Under the pieces are notes generated by a model that saw only the letters and a list, made by a program, of their open reading frames with translations, was not told the DNA's origin and did not search any database. From contig NC_061869.1 in assembly GCF_907164915.1 (NCBI RefSeq), positions 45,567,771 to 45,631,770 of the forward strand: a stretch of DNA of 64,000 nt, written 5' to 3'. Numbering within the stretch: position 1 is the stretch's first letter; each line of letters opens with the position of its first letter. Both the position numbers and the translations under genes were made by a program. This document shows positions 1-11,938 of the stretch, one piece after another. This DNA comes from Impatiens glandulifera (taxonomy: Eukaryota > Streptophyta > Magnoliopsida > Ericales > Balsaminaceae).

Positions 1-588
1 ACACATTTTTTGTACGTTGAACACGTTTTTGATACGTTTTTAACACGTTTAACAAGTTTTTCATGTTTTCGACACGTTTAACACGTTTTTTTACGTTTTT
101 GGCAAGTTTAACACATTTTCACGTTTTTAGCACGTTTAACACATTTTTAACACGTTTGCATGTTTTTGACATGTTTAACACATTTTTCACACATTAAACA
201 CGTTTATCATGTTTAACATGTTTTTAACACATTTAACACGTTTTTCACATGTTTAACATGTTATCACGTTTTTGACACGTTAAACATGTTTTTACATCTT
301 CAACACGTTTAACACATTTTTTGCACGTTTAATACATTTTTGACACGTTTAACACGTTTTTCATATTTTTGACACGCTTGACACGTTTTTACATTTTAAC
401 ACGTTTCACACGTTTTTGATACGCTTGACAAGTTTTTCACATTTTGACAACATTTTCACGTTTTGACATGTTTTTCAAGTTTTGGCACTTTTTTTTAACA
501 ATTTGGCACGTTTTCACGTTTTGGCATGTTTAACACGTTTTTGACATGCTTCACATGTTTTTCACGTTTTGACACATTTTTGGCATGT
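1..588. repeat. CACGTTT minisatellite
   Basis: Degenerate tandem array in which CACGTTT or a near variant recurs roughly every 10 bp, alternating with TTGA and TTAA linkers. It runs off the left window edge and stops directly at the target duplication of the compound copia element. It contains no coding signal; the 77-codon open frame over its right end is partly array and partly LTR. It may be an internal minisatellite of an older element, because the right flank of the compound is Tat-like LTR debris. Confidence 0.85.
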
Positions 589-593
589 ATAAC

Positions 594-2522
594 TGATAGG
601 ATCGACAACACCAATAGAGACGGGGGTCTGACTATTGATTTCGGCTTAAAAAAACGGTTTGATAGAAATCCTGTAAAGGATTTAAATCACTTTCTATTTT
701 GCACAAACCCTTGCAAACTCTTGAACGATTCAAGTGCGGAAACGTATGCTCAGGTTTGAAGCTAAGAACCAAGAAAGAGAAGATTACAGAACGTAAATGA
801 CACAGCAATTTGTTTTTTGATGTTCGAAACAAATTCTCTTACGTCACCCCTTCTTCCAACCACCGGAATGATTCACTATATCTTTCTTAGAATCAAATAC
901 AATCGCACGATTAGCTCACTGTTGAACAGAACATACTCTATTCAACTTACAATATGATGAAGTATATCTCTCAACTAAAATAATGCTTTGATTCTAACTC
1001 TCTCTTATTAAACACACAGTAAAGAAAGAAAGCAGTTCGTAAGATTGTAAATTCAGTAGATCTCTCGTATACATATTTCTCGGTATTTAGCAATTATGTC
1101 CAGCAATCGTTGTTGTTGTGGTTCTTCCATTGTCCTTGAAGATCTTTAAATAAGGAACAGGTACCAATGGTCGAATCTTCCATAATGACACGTGGAGAGC
1201 TTCCATTGAAACGCCTCCATAGTACACATTAGACTCTAAGCACAAGGATCGTGGTCGTACCAATCTAGTAGTGCGCCAAATATTCTTCTAGGATATTCCT
1301 ACAAAAACAAGTAGTGGGAAGAATATTTGCTTACGCGGCATTAATCAAGTGGTTGCAACTGGCTGTCGTACTGATCTTCACTGGAAGTGGATCAGGAGTA
1401 GCGTACAGCTAGTTGATCGTGGGTAGACGTATGTTAGCTTCAAGAAACTTCTTAAGCATGGCATTAGACGTATTTCACTTAGACGACATCGTCTAATGAA
1501 ATTAAACGCCCATGTCTAATAGCAGGATCCATTAGACCACCTGGTGTAATGAGATTAGACGACACGTCTAATTACGGTTCCCTTCAGACTAATCTGAAGG
1601 AGTTAGACTGCATGTCTAACCCTCATACGTTAAACTGCACGTCTAACTACGCATCCATTCAGACTAGTCTGAAGGAGTTAAACTACACGTCTAACTCTCA
1701 CACGTTAGACTGCACGTCTAACTACGCATTCGTTAGACTGCACGTCTAACTACGTATTAGTTAGACTGCACGTCTACTACGTATCCATTAGACTACACGT
1801 CTAACTACGTATCTGTTAGACTACACGTCTAACTATGTATCCGTTAGAATACACGTCTAACTACGTATCCGTTAGACTGCACGTCTAACTACGTATTCGT
1901 TAAACTGCATGTCTAACTACGTATCCGTTAGACTGCACGTCTAACTACGTATCTGTTAGATTACACGTCTAACTACGTGTCTGTTAGACTACACGTCTAA
2001 CTACGTATCTATTAGACTGCACGTGTAACTACGTATTTGTTAAATTGTACGTCTAACTACGTATCCATTAGACTACACGTCTAACTACGTATTTGTTAGA
2101 CTGCACGTCTAACTACGTATATGTTAGATTGCACGTCTAACTACGTATCAGTTAGACTGCATGTCTAACAATGTATCAGTTAGACTGCACGTCTAACTTC
2201 GTATCAGTTAGACTGCACGTCTAACTACGTATCCGTTAGACTGCACGTCTAACTACGTATCCGTTAGACTGCACGTCTAACTACGTATCCGTTAGACTGT
2301 ACGTCTAACTACGTATCTGTTAGACTGCACGTCTAACTACGTATATTTAATGGCCAAATCAGTCTAATGAACCTAATTAAGACTTAGTCTAATATCATCT
2401 ATTTTCGATACACCTGCACCAAAAACAATTAGACAACTTAAATTGAGTTTTATACACACTCATCATCAAAATTCTAATAGTCAAAATACTTTGACACTTA
2501 GTCAAAATAATTTGACCGAACA
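594..2522 (-). mobile_element. 3' LTR of copia element A
   Basis: On the minus strand the LTR starts TGTTCGGTCAAATT at 2522, directly after a polypurine tract, and ends CCTATCA at 594, giving 1,929 bp with TG...CA ends. It holds the long dyad array (1480-2345). Its core promoter has a G-box-like CACGTG near 1190 and a TATTTAAA box at 1145-1152 (minus). The U5 carries the family-wide block around GAAGAAGGGGTGACGTAAG (about 835-870). The matching LTRs are 11939-13255 and the solo LTR 55033-56871. Confidence 0.9.
1480..2345. repeat. 28-bp dyad array inside the LTR of A
   Basis: The core unit is the dyad TTAGACTGCACGTCTAA followed by the small palindrome TACGTA, with a period of 28 bp and roughly two dozen copies between about 1690 and 2345. 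The left part (1480-1690) has sparser, more variable copies plus the palindromic CTTCAGACTAATCTGAAGG. Open frames across this array (for example 1549-1749) are a by-product of the repeat and not genes. Confidence 0.93.
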
Positions 2523-2538
2523 ATTTTCCCCTTTTTGA
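2523..2538 (-). other. Polypurine tract of element A
   Basis: On the minus strand this reads CATCAAAAAGGGGAAAAT directly before the LTR TGTT. It is the plus-strand DNA primer site expected next to a 3' LTR. The same tract occurs at 11925-11938 and 31076-31089. Confidence 0.85.
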
Positions 2539-2702
2539 TGATGATGTAAAAAAATTGAATAGGTAACAAAATAGGCATCCATCATATAAAAGAAAGAGTC
2601 AAACTTGTTCACCCATCATACAAAAACACTTTCCAAAACCAGTATTCAGAAACATAATTCAAAGTACCAAGTTCATAAACTAATAGAAGAGGAGAAGGGA
2701 GA

Positions 2703-5700
2703 TTATTGTTCTTCCCTTTTTATGAGTGGGTCGATTGGAAAGCGATATCCTTCATAACTGAGTTCTTCACCAGTCAGCAAATTGTAAAAAGGAGGGAAAG
2801 AACGGCCACCACGACCAGTTCCACCACTTCGGCCACCACGATCGCCTCCAGTGCTTTTGCCACCGCGATCACCGTTAGTGCTTCTGCCACCGCGATCGCC
2901 GCTGCGACCTCCGCCCCTTTTAATTGGTCTATCTCTATCATCACCGCTTCGCTTTCGCTTGGACTTGGTGCATGTTGAAACACCACCACCTTTTCTTCCA
3001 CTATCGTCCTCACCATGAGTGATAAGATTTTTCTCTTTCTCGGCAGCAGTTTTTGCATTTTCTTCTTCTTGAATCCTTCTTGAAAAAGTATCAGCTTGTT
3101 CTCACCTTTAAGCGTCGGCTCGGCTCATGCTACCTTGAACTTCAACCAACTGATCTCGAAGCAAGCTAATTCCATCCATAACTTCATTATGCATTTCAAC
3201 GTTGTTTTGCCTTTCGCAGTCGAGTATCTCGGTTTGTCGTTTGAAGAAGTTCTTCTCAAATTTTGAGTATGACTTGTTGGCGATATGACCCTCGTACGTG
3301 TTCTTCTTTAGTGTCTGCTCCATCTCATTATGAGTCTTAAGAAGATCAACAAATTCCTTCTTGCTTGAATTATGAGTCTTCATAATTTTCATCATATTTG
3401 ATTCCATTACATCCATATTCCTCTAAAGAGTTTCCATCATTGCTGTCATGGACTTCATAAGCTTCGTACCGTCAGCATATGATCCTTCATTAGACGAATT
3501 CTCTTAAGAATCTGCTGAAGCTGTCTGAATGGGACTGATGTGGGTATGAACTTGCATGGAATGCTTGGGTCCATCCTTCTCTAACTCACTATCAGATTTT
3601 TCTTCTTCTTCCACAACTTCTTCACAAACCTTGTGAACTATGTCGAACAACTTTCCTGAATCATGATAAGGGTTGAGAATATTATCATGAATATTTGCAG
3701 TAGTGATACCAGGAAATGGTAGAGGTTTGGAAGATCCATCATTTTTAGCTTGTTCCCTCTCAGATGAGGAACTCTTTTCTGATTCCTTGTCTTTTGAGGG
3801 TTCCCCCTCAGATCTGTCTACATCAGGCTGACTCACTTCAGCCTATTTCTCTAGAGGTGCCTCTGTTTCAAGAACAAGGGATTCCAACACTTCTTCTTCC
3901 TAATTAATAATAACTTGATCGGGTTCCTTAACGACTTCTTCTTCGATTATCGGATTTGCATGAACGGCTTCCACATATTGCTCAATATGGGGTTGATCCA
4001 TTAGACGTTTTTCTTATGCTAAAAAAATTCCCATTTCTATAATAAGAGCAGCAGGTTGCTCATCTTCATCAACATTATGGTCATCGGACAAATCCATAAG
4101 CTCATCTTCATCTGAATAGCTTCCAAATGGACTAGCCCCTGAGCAATTTTCTCCATGAACGTAACGGGTAACAACGGAAATGTAATCCTCCATAATCTCT
4201 TCCAGACTTTTCAGAGCTTTTTCTTCTTCCTTAGCACTCTTCTCAAGAGGGTTAAAATTGGCTATTCTGGCCTGCAGAATCGGGAAGAGAGCTCTTCCTC
4301 TCAGGTTTGCTTCAACTAACTTTTTTCTCTTAAGAGCTTCGTAGACCTCAGATGTCTTGGCATATTTTAAGACTCTTTTCTCGTTGCTTACAAGCTTTAA
4401 CCATTGACTTCTAATGTTTTTTCTCTTGATGACCTCATCGTACTTGATTGACATTATGTTCAATACCCAAGTGTCAAAAATCTCTATCTTTTCAGCAAAA
4501 ATGTTGTTGGCCTGATCCATCATGAGATTTACGATACAAGTTGCTTCAGGAAACATCCTCATTAGAATCAATTGCAACATCCTTCCCTTTTCCAATCACC
4601 TCAACAGGCTTTGGAATGGACCTTTGTTCCCTAATCGTGATTCCATAAGCCTACCTTGTGGAACACATGATTTCGTGGGCAGTAAGAGGTTTGACAAACA
4701 GTCCTGACGTGGGTTCGGCTGGAATAATCTTACCAGTCACTAATGACTCCGTTGGGACATAATTTGAGACATGAGGCATTTTGACTATCATAGAAATAGC
4801 CTTCTCAGATTCACCACCAGCAGCAAGGGTAATAACTGCACCTTGCTCTGGTTCATCAGACTCTATAGCTCAAGCGGCTACAAGATTTGGTTGACGGACA
4901 GGAGACGAAGTCCTGTCAAAATTTTCAGTGTTTGGACCAACTGGCTCAACAGTTGGCCCAGCAGCAGATTCCTCAACAGGAATAAAAACAGATACATCTT
5001 GTTCCAACACAGGAACATTAAATTTAGGCACTTCGACCTGAGATTGGGGAGGGGTTACCTTTGATGAGCTTTCACCGATTTACACGCTCGGGGCGCCTTT
5101 GATTTTTCTTCTCTTGAAATAGAGGATCTGGAGGGCTTTCTCAATTGACTCACGGCTGGAGACCTTGCATGACTCTGGAATCAACTATTCCAGAATCCTT
5201 CTTCGAGGAACTCTTTAGACTAGTAGAACTGGCTTCAGATTCGTTGACAGTTTTCGATCGTTTAGCTCCTGTAGACAGGTCAGAAGCAGTTGGGTGTCTG
5301 GAACGAGTAACAGACTTTCCTCTAGTTTGTTGGCTTGAAGCTCTCGAGAGAGATTCTTTGTTATTCTTCATTCTGACGAGGGTGTTGTCAACGGTGAAGA
5401 CAGTGAACACCCTGGTCGAGTTGATCGGCTCTGAATCCCCCATAGGGACTTCCAAATGTTCCAACAGTCGACTTATTTGAGTAGCAAAGTTTACACTTTC
5501 CTTGTTCTCCTGATTTATCGCAAAGCAGAGATTCTGGTACAAAGTTGAGGACAAGTTGACTTTAATCCCTTTTGAAATAGCCGACATGTATTCAAAGCGA
5601 TCTTGACTGTATAAATGGAAAGACCCCGCCTTCCCTTGAAGCGCTTTAGCCACTACGTCATTCAGTAAGATAAACTAGGGTTCTAGAGCCTTCTTGCTCC

Positions 5701-6073
5701 CAATTAGTCGAATCTTCGAGCCATCGGTGGAGAAAACCGTCCTCATCTCTACAGTGACTACAGAAGGCAGATTCAAGTTGAATGTGTGCCCCTCCGACGG
5801 AAGTTCGAAGAACTCCGCATAAACTGCTTCGTTGAAGGAGATTTCGGTGTTATTCACGGTTGCCACAATCGAATCTCCGACCATCGTCGCCGATTTGAAA
5901 AACTCCCTAACTTCTTTTTCATGGAAGATGAACGGCCCACCAAGGTACTTCCCGAGACGGGAATATTCAAGGCTTCTGAACATTTCGACCACATCTTGTT
6001 GATCGAACGTGTAGACGGAGGGAAAATCAACCTACAAAGTACAATGACCAAGCGTAATTCTCTTGTTTCCCAT
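2703..6073 (-). pseudogene. ORF3 of element A: env-position protein with RGG tail (broken)
   Basis: Extra gene lying between the gag remnant and the 3' LTR, where some plant copia elements carry an env-like gene. The start is the ATG at 6071-6073 (MGNKRITLGHCTL, then a stop). The end is a TAA at 2703 after KREEQ. Visible parts in order are an N-terminal globular domain of about 190 residues (motifs EYSRLGKYLGGPF and YAEFFELPSEGH), a Ser/Lys/Thr-rich linker, a helical segment with EALKRKKLVEA and RALFPILQA, an acidic stretch, a predicted coiled coil around LKKNTYEGHIANKSYSKFEK, a Gly-Arg-Gly-rich tail (about 2780-2960) and a short conserved end with FPPFYNLL. Several stops and frameshifts break it. 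The N-terminal domain resembles the family Pfam calls putative plant transposon protein; that is from memory. The alanine-rich open frames at 2706-3058 are off-frame readings of the RGG tail. Confidence 0.7.
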
Positions 6074-6193
6074 TTTCAACAGAATGCGAACAGACAGAAA
6101 CTAAACGAGGGTTTCTAAGAGAGAAAATCAAAGAAATCTAGGGTTCTTAGAAAACTTGAGTGAGAAAAAGCTTTTGATCTCATGCAAAAGTGT

Positions 6194-6418
6194 CCTTATA
6201 TAGACTCTCAAGAGTCTTATGAAATAACCGTCATAATTCCTAGGGGTATGTCCCATCAATTAATATTAGACGTCCTTTCCAAGCAGTTATCATTATTTTG
6301 AGCGTATATTAGTCATTGTCTCTTAACTTGAAAGACACGTGTCTTCAGGTTATACGGAGATGACTATGTTTATGTTTGAGCAGGAAAATCAGATATCACA
6401 TTACGTATGACAGCTGTC
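6194..6418 (-). promoter_or_regulatory. Putative internal promoter for ORF3 in element A
   Basis: On the minus strand a palindrome GACAGCTGTC (6409-6418) is followed by a G-box palindrome AGACACGTGTCT (6333-6344) and a TATA box TATATAAGG (6194-6202), 121 bp before the ORF3 ATG at 6073. The same ordered elements occur in element C at identical TATA-to-ATG spacing and in degenerate form in B and E. Promoter activity is inferred from this conservation. Confidence 0.65.
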
Positions 6419-6424
6419 CTTGAT

Positions 6425-6780
6425 CAATCTACTACACACGTAGTTAGACGTTTTTTTTACTTACACCAACTATGAAATATAAACGTCTACTAGACGCAAA
6501 TGTCTAATCACATGTCTTAAAAACGTATAACGTCTATTAGACGTGTACGTCTAATTATGCATGAACAACACGTATTAGACGTGTGTTTGGTTAGACGTGA
6601 GCATCCACTTTCTCTTGACGTAAAAATGTCTAACATCTATTAGACGTGTACATCTAACCGCGTAGGTTATTATCCAAGACACAAAGACTTAGATGCATAG
6701 AGTGTGAGCAAAAATACGTCTAAGTGCACGCTCTTTCTCTTAGACGACTCCGTCTAATAGACCGATTAAGGCATTTTGTC
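6425..6780. repeat. TTAGACG dyad-like spacer, element A
   Basis: Spacer between the gag remnant and the ORF3 promoter. It carries many TTAGACG/CGTCTAA words, including dyads such as TTAGACGTGTACGTCTAA near 6538. These are the same words that form the LTR array, here irregularly spaced. No coding potential is seen. Confidence 0.8.
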
Positions 6781-7084
6781 TGAGTGTATCTTTATTTCCA
6801 AAATAAAATTTTCTTCTCATTTTGTGCATGTACAAAATGACTAAACAACTTTTCTGAGGTCCATAGAACCAAAAATATTTTTAACACATAAAAACACTTA
6901 GTCCTTTGGAATGGCAAAAGCCATTGTTGATCTTCTAAACTGTATACTCAGAAGAGTATTCTCCATGCTTCCTTCCTGCAGCTCTCCTGAATCACCTACA
7001 CAAGAAACTATTTACAAACTTTGGTACACACATTCAATTGGGTCTTCGATCAATTAGTTCCTTAGGAATCCATATTTAAGATAT

Positions 7085-8785
7085 TCTGATGTATTTCCTA
7101 TTTTGTGTCGTGATTAATGCATATGATTTTGACTTAGTAGATGCCTTCCTGCCAGCTACTGATCCTTTAGATTTTGAAGATCATTTTCTTTTAAAACTCC
7201 TTGATTTTGAGTCAGATTTTAGATTGTCAGACTTGTTGGCTTCTTCTAACTTATTTTTTAGCCAGCTAACAGTCGGCGGAACATAAGTTATTTAATTCTT
7301 CAAAACTACTTCTTCATGAATAGGATCAGATTCAATATAAGTTAAACTCGCTTTAACAAAGCTCATTGGCTTAATCTTGTTGGTAGATGAGTTTGACTTT
7401 TTTGCAGGACCGGTTTGGGTCATTGCCATCAAATCCTAAACCAGATTTAGATCCAGCAGGTTTTAACAGACTGATTTGATATTTGACAGCTTCTCCAGAT
7501 CTTGTCCAAGCACTGACAACATAGTTCCTTGAGCATCTCATTCTCACATGAGATCTCTACAACATTCTTTTCAAAAACATTTGATTCAGAAGTTTGATAT
7601 AAAACAGGTTGAGGCTCTTTTGGTAAAGATTTTGTTTCATTTAGGGACTCTACTAGATTTTTGTACTCTATGACCATGTCATCTAGACTCTAGTGCAGCT
7701 ACCAGTTGTTCCCTTGAAAATATTTCAGAAGGAAAATCAAATACCTCAGTTTCCTGAGTTTCTTCTTCTACTCTTGCCATGAAGCAAGCTACCTCGTCTT
7801 CATCACTGTCGCTAGATGAGAAGTACAAGTCACGATGATTTCTTCTGTTCTTCCCGTCACCTACCATAAGAGCCTTCAGCTCCTTTTCATTGTTATTTTT
7901 CTTCTCTTCACACTTTGACTTCCGGCATTCCGATTGATAATGACCTAAAATGCCACAGTTATAACACTTAACATTAGCTTTGGATTTCTTATTATCATTA
8001 GAATTTTAAGAGCTTGAGTTAGAGTTGCTCTTCTTCATGAAGTCGTCAAACTTCTTTACGAAGAGAGACATAGCATCGCTTCTAAGTTGTTAAGCTTCTG
8101 TCAGCACGTCAGGAGCAACAGGAGTCTCTTCGGAAGTCACCAACGCTTTGGCAATAATAATGGATGTGGATTGATCTTCTTCAATCCTATAGTTCAACTC
8201 AAACTCGTAGTCCTTGAGATCAGCGAACAAATCGAAGAGCGAGATCTTGATGAGATCTTTTGATTCCCTCATAGCCATCGTCTTTATGTCCCATTCCCTT
8301 GGAAGAGCACGCATGACCTTGATAGCAAGCTCCCTGTTGCTATAAGTCTTGCCGATGATAGATATGGTGGAGACAATCTGGCTGAACCTTGTGTCGAACT
8401 CATTCATCGTTTCTCCGGCACACATCTTGAAACAGTCAAACTGTTGAGTGACAACCATAATCTTGTTCTCCTTATTTTGCTCATTACCCTCACACAATTG
8501 AGTGAGTCTGTCCCAGATCTCCTTAGTAGTATCACACTCGATGATGTAGTTGAACATGCTATCATCAAGAGACCTGTACAGAACATCTAGAGCCATATTG
8601 TTGAGGTTGTTCTTCCTCTTGTCTTCACTGGTCCATTAGGATTTCTCCTTATCGATCTTGATAGGACCATCTGTGATGACACTCCACATGTCATCATGAA
8701 GAGAAGAGCACGAACTCTCTTCTTCCACACTATGTAGTTTTCTTTAGAGAATGTGGGAATTGCGGTAGCACTAGCATCTTTGGCA
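7085..8785 (-). pseudogene. gag: gag of copia element A (broken)
   Basis: Copia Gag remnant that would form the particle shell and bind element RNA. The core reads on the minus strand from about 8785 with ENYIVWKK, then the longest open piece 8596-8090 with WDRLTQLCEGN, FKMCAGETMNEFDTRF and ALPREWDIKTMAMRES. These are hallmarks of the plant UBN2/copia gag domain. A CCHC zinc knuckle (CYNCGILGHY) follows at about 7925-7970, then an acidic segment (FSSSDSDEDEVACFMA) and a coiled-coil region to about 7447. The tail reaches the family motif just before protease (IPKELID-like, near 7075) and then stops: protease and everything after it are absent. Multiple frameshifts and stops are present. Its close relative is the gag of C at 24832. 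Confidence 0.85.
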
Positions 8786-9662
8786 CGTCTAAGATGATCA
8801 GTTGATCAAATGGACGTCTATGATGATTAAAATGGGCATCTAAGATAAGAAGATGGCATCTGAAGGAAGTAGACGTCTAGAGTTTGGGCATCTAAAGGCA
8901 GATGCTCTTCTAGACAGCTGGTAGTAGAGTTCTACAGACAGCTGATAGCAAAGCTCATCAAATGAATAACTGCCGCGTTTTCCATAAATCAAATTGCATG
9001 TACTGCATTATACTACCACGATCTCAAGAATCTTTTCCTTCTATACTACACAGTACCTCATGGATAGTACATTCAACGTAAAGATGACATGTGTCCAAAA
9101 GAAGAATTTGACCGTTGAAATTTTTCAAGAATAAATTGCTGCCTAAGACAACGGACAAATTGCTGGCAGAATATATAAGAGAGAGAGCTGCTTCATTCAT
9201 ATAATGCAAGAAAGTTCCCGAAATCAAACATCTCACTTATCATCTAGCTGTGAATACATTGTAATTACATATTGTCTTTTCTATGAGAAAACTTCAGTCT
9301 TATAAGTTGAACAAAGGTTGTTTTGTTCCACAGAGAGTTAGCTAAATTAGTGAACTGTATTTCATTCAAAGAAGTATAGTGAAATCCTTCCAGTGGTTGG
9401 AAGAAGGGGTGACGTAGGAGAGTTTGCTCCGAACATCCATAAACAACTTTCTGTGTTCTTTACTTTCTGCCATTCATCTTTCATTGGTTCAAAGCTTCAA
9501 ATCCGACGAACATTTCCGCACTTGAATCTATTTCAAGAGTTCGAAGGATTTGCGAAGAATAAAAAGAGATATTAATCCCTAATAGGATTTCTATCAAACC
9601 GTTTATCTGAAGTCGTCATCAATAGCCAGACCCCGTCACTATTGGTGCCGCCGATCCTATCA
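8786..9662 (+). mobile_element. 5' LTR of copia element B (divergent subfamily, 5' end uncertain)
   Basis: LTR-like sequence ending CCGATCCTATCA at 9662 and followed by GATATGAGAG, a decayed tRNA-iMet primer site. A TATA box (ATATATAAG, about 9172-9180), a TTGACCGTTG block near 9108 and the conserved U5 block GGTTGGAAGAAGGGGTGACG (9396-9415) all match the other LTRs in order. The U3 half (8786-9000) differs from B's own 3' LTR, with GGGCATCTAAGAT-like words replacing the TTAGACG array. The left boundary coincides with the broken end of A's gag, so this may be truncated. Confidence 0.7.
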
Positions 9663-9714
9663 ATTGATATGAGAGTCTCATTTTCTATTCTCAAGCTTAT
9701 AAGGAATTATAATC

Positions 9715-10476
9715 ATGTCTATGGTTGTCATCAACAATGTTCCCATGTTCGTAGAGGAAAACTATGTCGTGTGGAAGGCGATAGTCCACGCTCATCTAGC
9801 TGCCATAGATGATGACATATGGTTTGTCATCACCAACGGTCCGATAAAGATTGAGAAGGCTAGATATGAGTGGACCAGTGAAGATAAAAGAAAGAACAAC
9901 CTCGACAACATAGAAAAAGACATCCTCTACAAGACATTGGATGACAACATGGTACACAAGATTATCACATGTCCAACTGTCAAAGATAATTGGGAGAAGA
10001 TGACTAAACTGTGTGAGGGCAACAAGCAAACAAATGAAAAAAAACTCATGGTTGCCACTCAACAGTTCGATAACTTCAAGATGCGTCCTGGAGAGACGAT
10101 GACTGAGTTCGATGAGAGATTCAGTAAGGTTATCACTTCTCTATCCACTCTGGGAAAGACTTACAACAATAAAGAGGTTGCGATCAAGGTCATGCGTGCT
10201 TTGACCAGAGAGTGGGATATTAAGACGATGGCGATGAGGGAGTCTAAACACCTCAATAAGATGGAGCTCTTTGACTTGTTGGCCGATCTGAAGGCCTATG
10301 AGTTCGAGTTGAACTACAGAAATGAAGAGGAACACCCCACATCCACCATCATAACAAAGGAATTGGTGACGGCTGAGGATCCATCTACCGCCTCTACTGT
10401 GAAGACTACTGCTATGCATATTAGCAGCGATGCCCGTGCTGTTTATGCACAATTAGACGCATCGTCTAATAGATAA
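9715..10476 (+). CDS. gag: gag core of copia element B
   Basis: Uninterrupted 253-codon frame starting at the ATG 53 bp after the 5' LTR end. Motifs in order are MFVEENYVVWKA, DIWFVITNGPIKI, KLCEGNKQTNEKK, FKMRPGETMTEFDERFSKV, ALTREWDIKTMAMRES and LFDLLADLKAYEFELNYR. These identify the plant copia Gag core (UBN2 family), the RNA-packaging shell protein. The frame then runs straight into the dyad spacer (the AATTAGACGC...CGTCTAATAG words near 10450), so the zinc knuckle, the acidic tail and all of pol are missing. Normal copia Gag plus knuckle is longer (compare E, 44904-46445). It is an open frame of a dead or trans-mobilised element, not a host gene. Confidence 0.85.
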   Translation: MSMVVINNVPMFVEENYVVWKAIVHAHLAAIDDDIWFVITNGPIKIEKARYEWTSEDKRKNNLDNIEKDILYKTLDDNMVHKIITCPTVKDNWEKMTKLCEGNKQTNEKKLMVATQQFDNFKMRPGETMTEFDERFSKVITSLSTLGKTYNNKEVAIKVMRALTREWDIKTMAMRESKHLNKMELFDLLADLKAYEFELNYRNEEEHPTSTIITKELVTAEDPSTASTVKTTAMHISSDARAVYAQLDASSNR

Positions 10477-10905
10477 ATCTTCCAAGTAGAAGAGAAGAAT
10501 GTGAAAAGTAGAATAAACGTCTAATTACCTGTGTACTTAGATTTTTAATTTTCTGGCTATTTGGACAGCTGTCATCTGCATATGAATCTGCCCATTTATT
10601 TTTCCCACCTAAAATGAACTAGTCACTTCTCAAATAAATTGAAGACATGTGTCTATCAATTTGTCAAGAATGACTGACATTTCTGATATTATTTCCATTC
10701 TTACGTCTAATATTAATTGCATGCATTCATGATTAATATTAACAATTGTGTTCCTATGGAATAAGTCTATGACTCTTTGACAGTTGATATAATCATTAGA
10801 TATTAACTACACGTTAGGTTCTTGATATTTAATGAGGGGTACTACTCAAATGGTTGAGTACTCCCAAATTCGTATCTCTCTCTTTCTAGAATTCGAATCA
10901 TCAAA
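10477..10905 (+). promoter_or_regulatory. Spacer and putative ORF3 promoter of element B
   Basis: Holds GGACAGCTGTC (10563-10573) and a degenerate G-box GACATGTGTC (10644-10653) in the same order as in A and C. No clean TATA box is present; AT-rich candidates lie at 10776-10784 and 10824-10832, about 80-120 bp before the ORF3 ATG. Only one or two TTAGACG words remain. Confidence 0.5.
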
Positions 10906-11667
10906 ATGACTTCCTTCTCTCCAAAATCTATGCAAGTAGATATCCAATCTGTGTATTCTACTCCAATCCGTGGAATGGTTCAAATGTTTGAATCATTAGA
11001 AGCCTTTGGGCTGAAGAAGTTTCTTTGCCCCCACTGCATCTATCACAAATAGATCATTCGTGAGTTCTTTGAAACAACTAAGTTTTACAACGACAAATAT
11101 GTCTACGAGATTGTTCTCGACAGAATGATTTGCTTCGATGAAGATACTTTTGGCATGTTCTTCCTTCTCCCAACTGTAGGAATCCATGAGTTTCTTCACT
11201 CCCCTCCTAAAATCCGGTCGGAGATGTTGAATGTCTTTTCAAACGCAAACTTTCCAGTGAAGAATCACTGGAAGAGTAGCTTTTTGAAAGTTGAGTTTTC
11301 CTTACTCAGCGACATCATCTCCAAATCCCTCCTTGAAAAGAATTCTTCCTATACGTACTGCTCAAAAGTCTTTGAGATGATGGTGGCCATCACAAGGGGT
11401 GTTGTCATCAACTGGAAGAAAGTCCTCTTTGGGAACCTAGTAAGAATGCTCTGTGCCAGGAAGACAATCTTCAGTTTTGATGGTCCTCTTGGTGCATTTC
11501 TTTGTTTTCTTCTCGATGATTTTGGTAATGGGTATCATTCTTCCTCCAAAACCCTGAACAACCAGAAGGTTGTTGACTATGTCTTTAGGGTACAAAGGCT
11601 TAAATCGAAGAAAAGGAACATAGGTGTCTACAACTCCGCTCTAACCGCAGTCTTAGAGACTTCTTAG
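10906..11667 (+). pseudogene. ORF3 of element B, short form with one internal stop
   Basis: Starts at the ATG at 10906 (MTSFSPKSMQVDIQSVY) and reads 254 codons to the stop at 11665-11667. One TAG (11050-11052) stands where relatives have a glutamate codon just before the REFFETT-like segment. It matches only the N-terminal domain of the long ORF3 of A and C: GMVQMFESLEAFGLKKFL corresponds to their MFRSLEYSRLGKYLGG, and MVAITRGVVINWKKVLFGNL to MCAISKGIQVNWTHTLFQNL. The acidic, coiled-coil and RGG parts are absent. It is probably an ancestral-type short ORF3, since E has a similar one. Function unknown. Confidence 0.7.
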
Positions 11668-11938
11668 GTTGTAGATTCGTCTTTTCTAATGATGTTAAAA
11701 AGGGGGAAGAGAGAAAGAAAAAAGGAGGAGGATAGGAATTTTGGAATTTTTGCCATCTCGTACTCTTCTTGAAAAACATTCACTGTTTTTATCTGTTAAT
11801 GGTATTAATTATGAACTTGTTTGTAACTTTTGACAAGTTTTTTTATGGATGAACAAGTTTTACTTCTTATTTATATGATGAACGTTTGATTTGTTATCTA
11901 TGCAAAGGGTTTAACATCATCATCAAAAAGGGGGAAAT
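11668..11938 (+). other. 3' untranslated region and polypurine tract of element B
   Basis: Non-coding stretch between ORF3 and the 3' LTR, with a purine-rich run near 11701-11735. It ends in the polypurine tract AAAAAGGGGGAAAT (11925-11938) directly against the LTR TGTTGGG. Confidence 0.85.

Noticed and set aside
1549..1749. 66-codon open frame (and 55672-55932 minus)
   Set aside because: Both are translations of the TTAGAC dyad array and show only the repeat period.
1690..2345. Regular palindromic repeats with short intervals, superficially like a CRISPR array
   Set aside because: The linkers are themselves repeated, not unique spacers; the array lies inside a plant LTR with TG...CA ends and recurs in other LTRs; there are no cas genes.
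2706..3058. Alanine/valine-rich open frames on both strands
   Set aside because: They are off-frame and antisense readings of the Gly-Arg-rich tail of ORF3 in element A; the correct frame ends in the same KREEQ end as element C.
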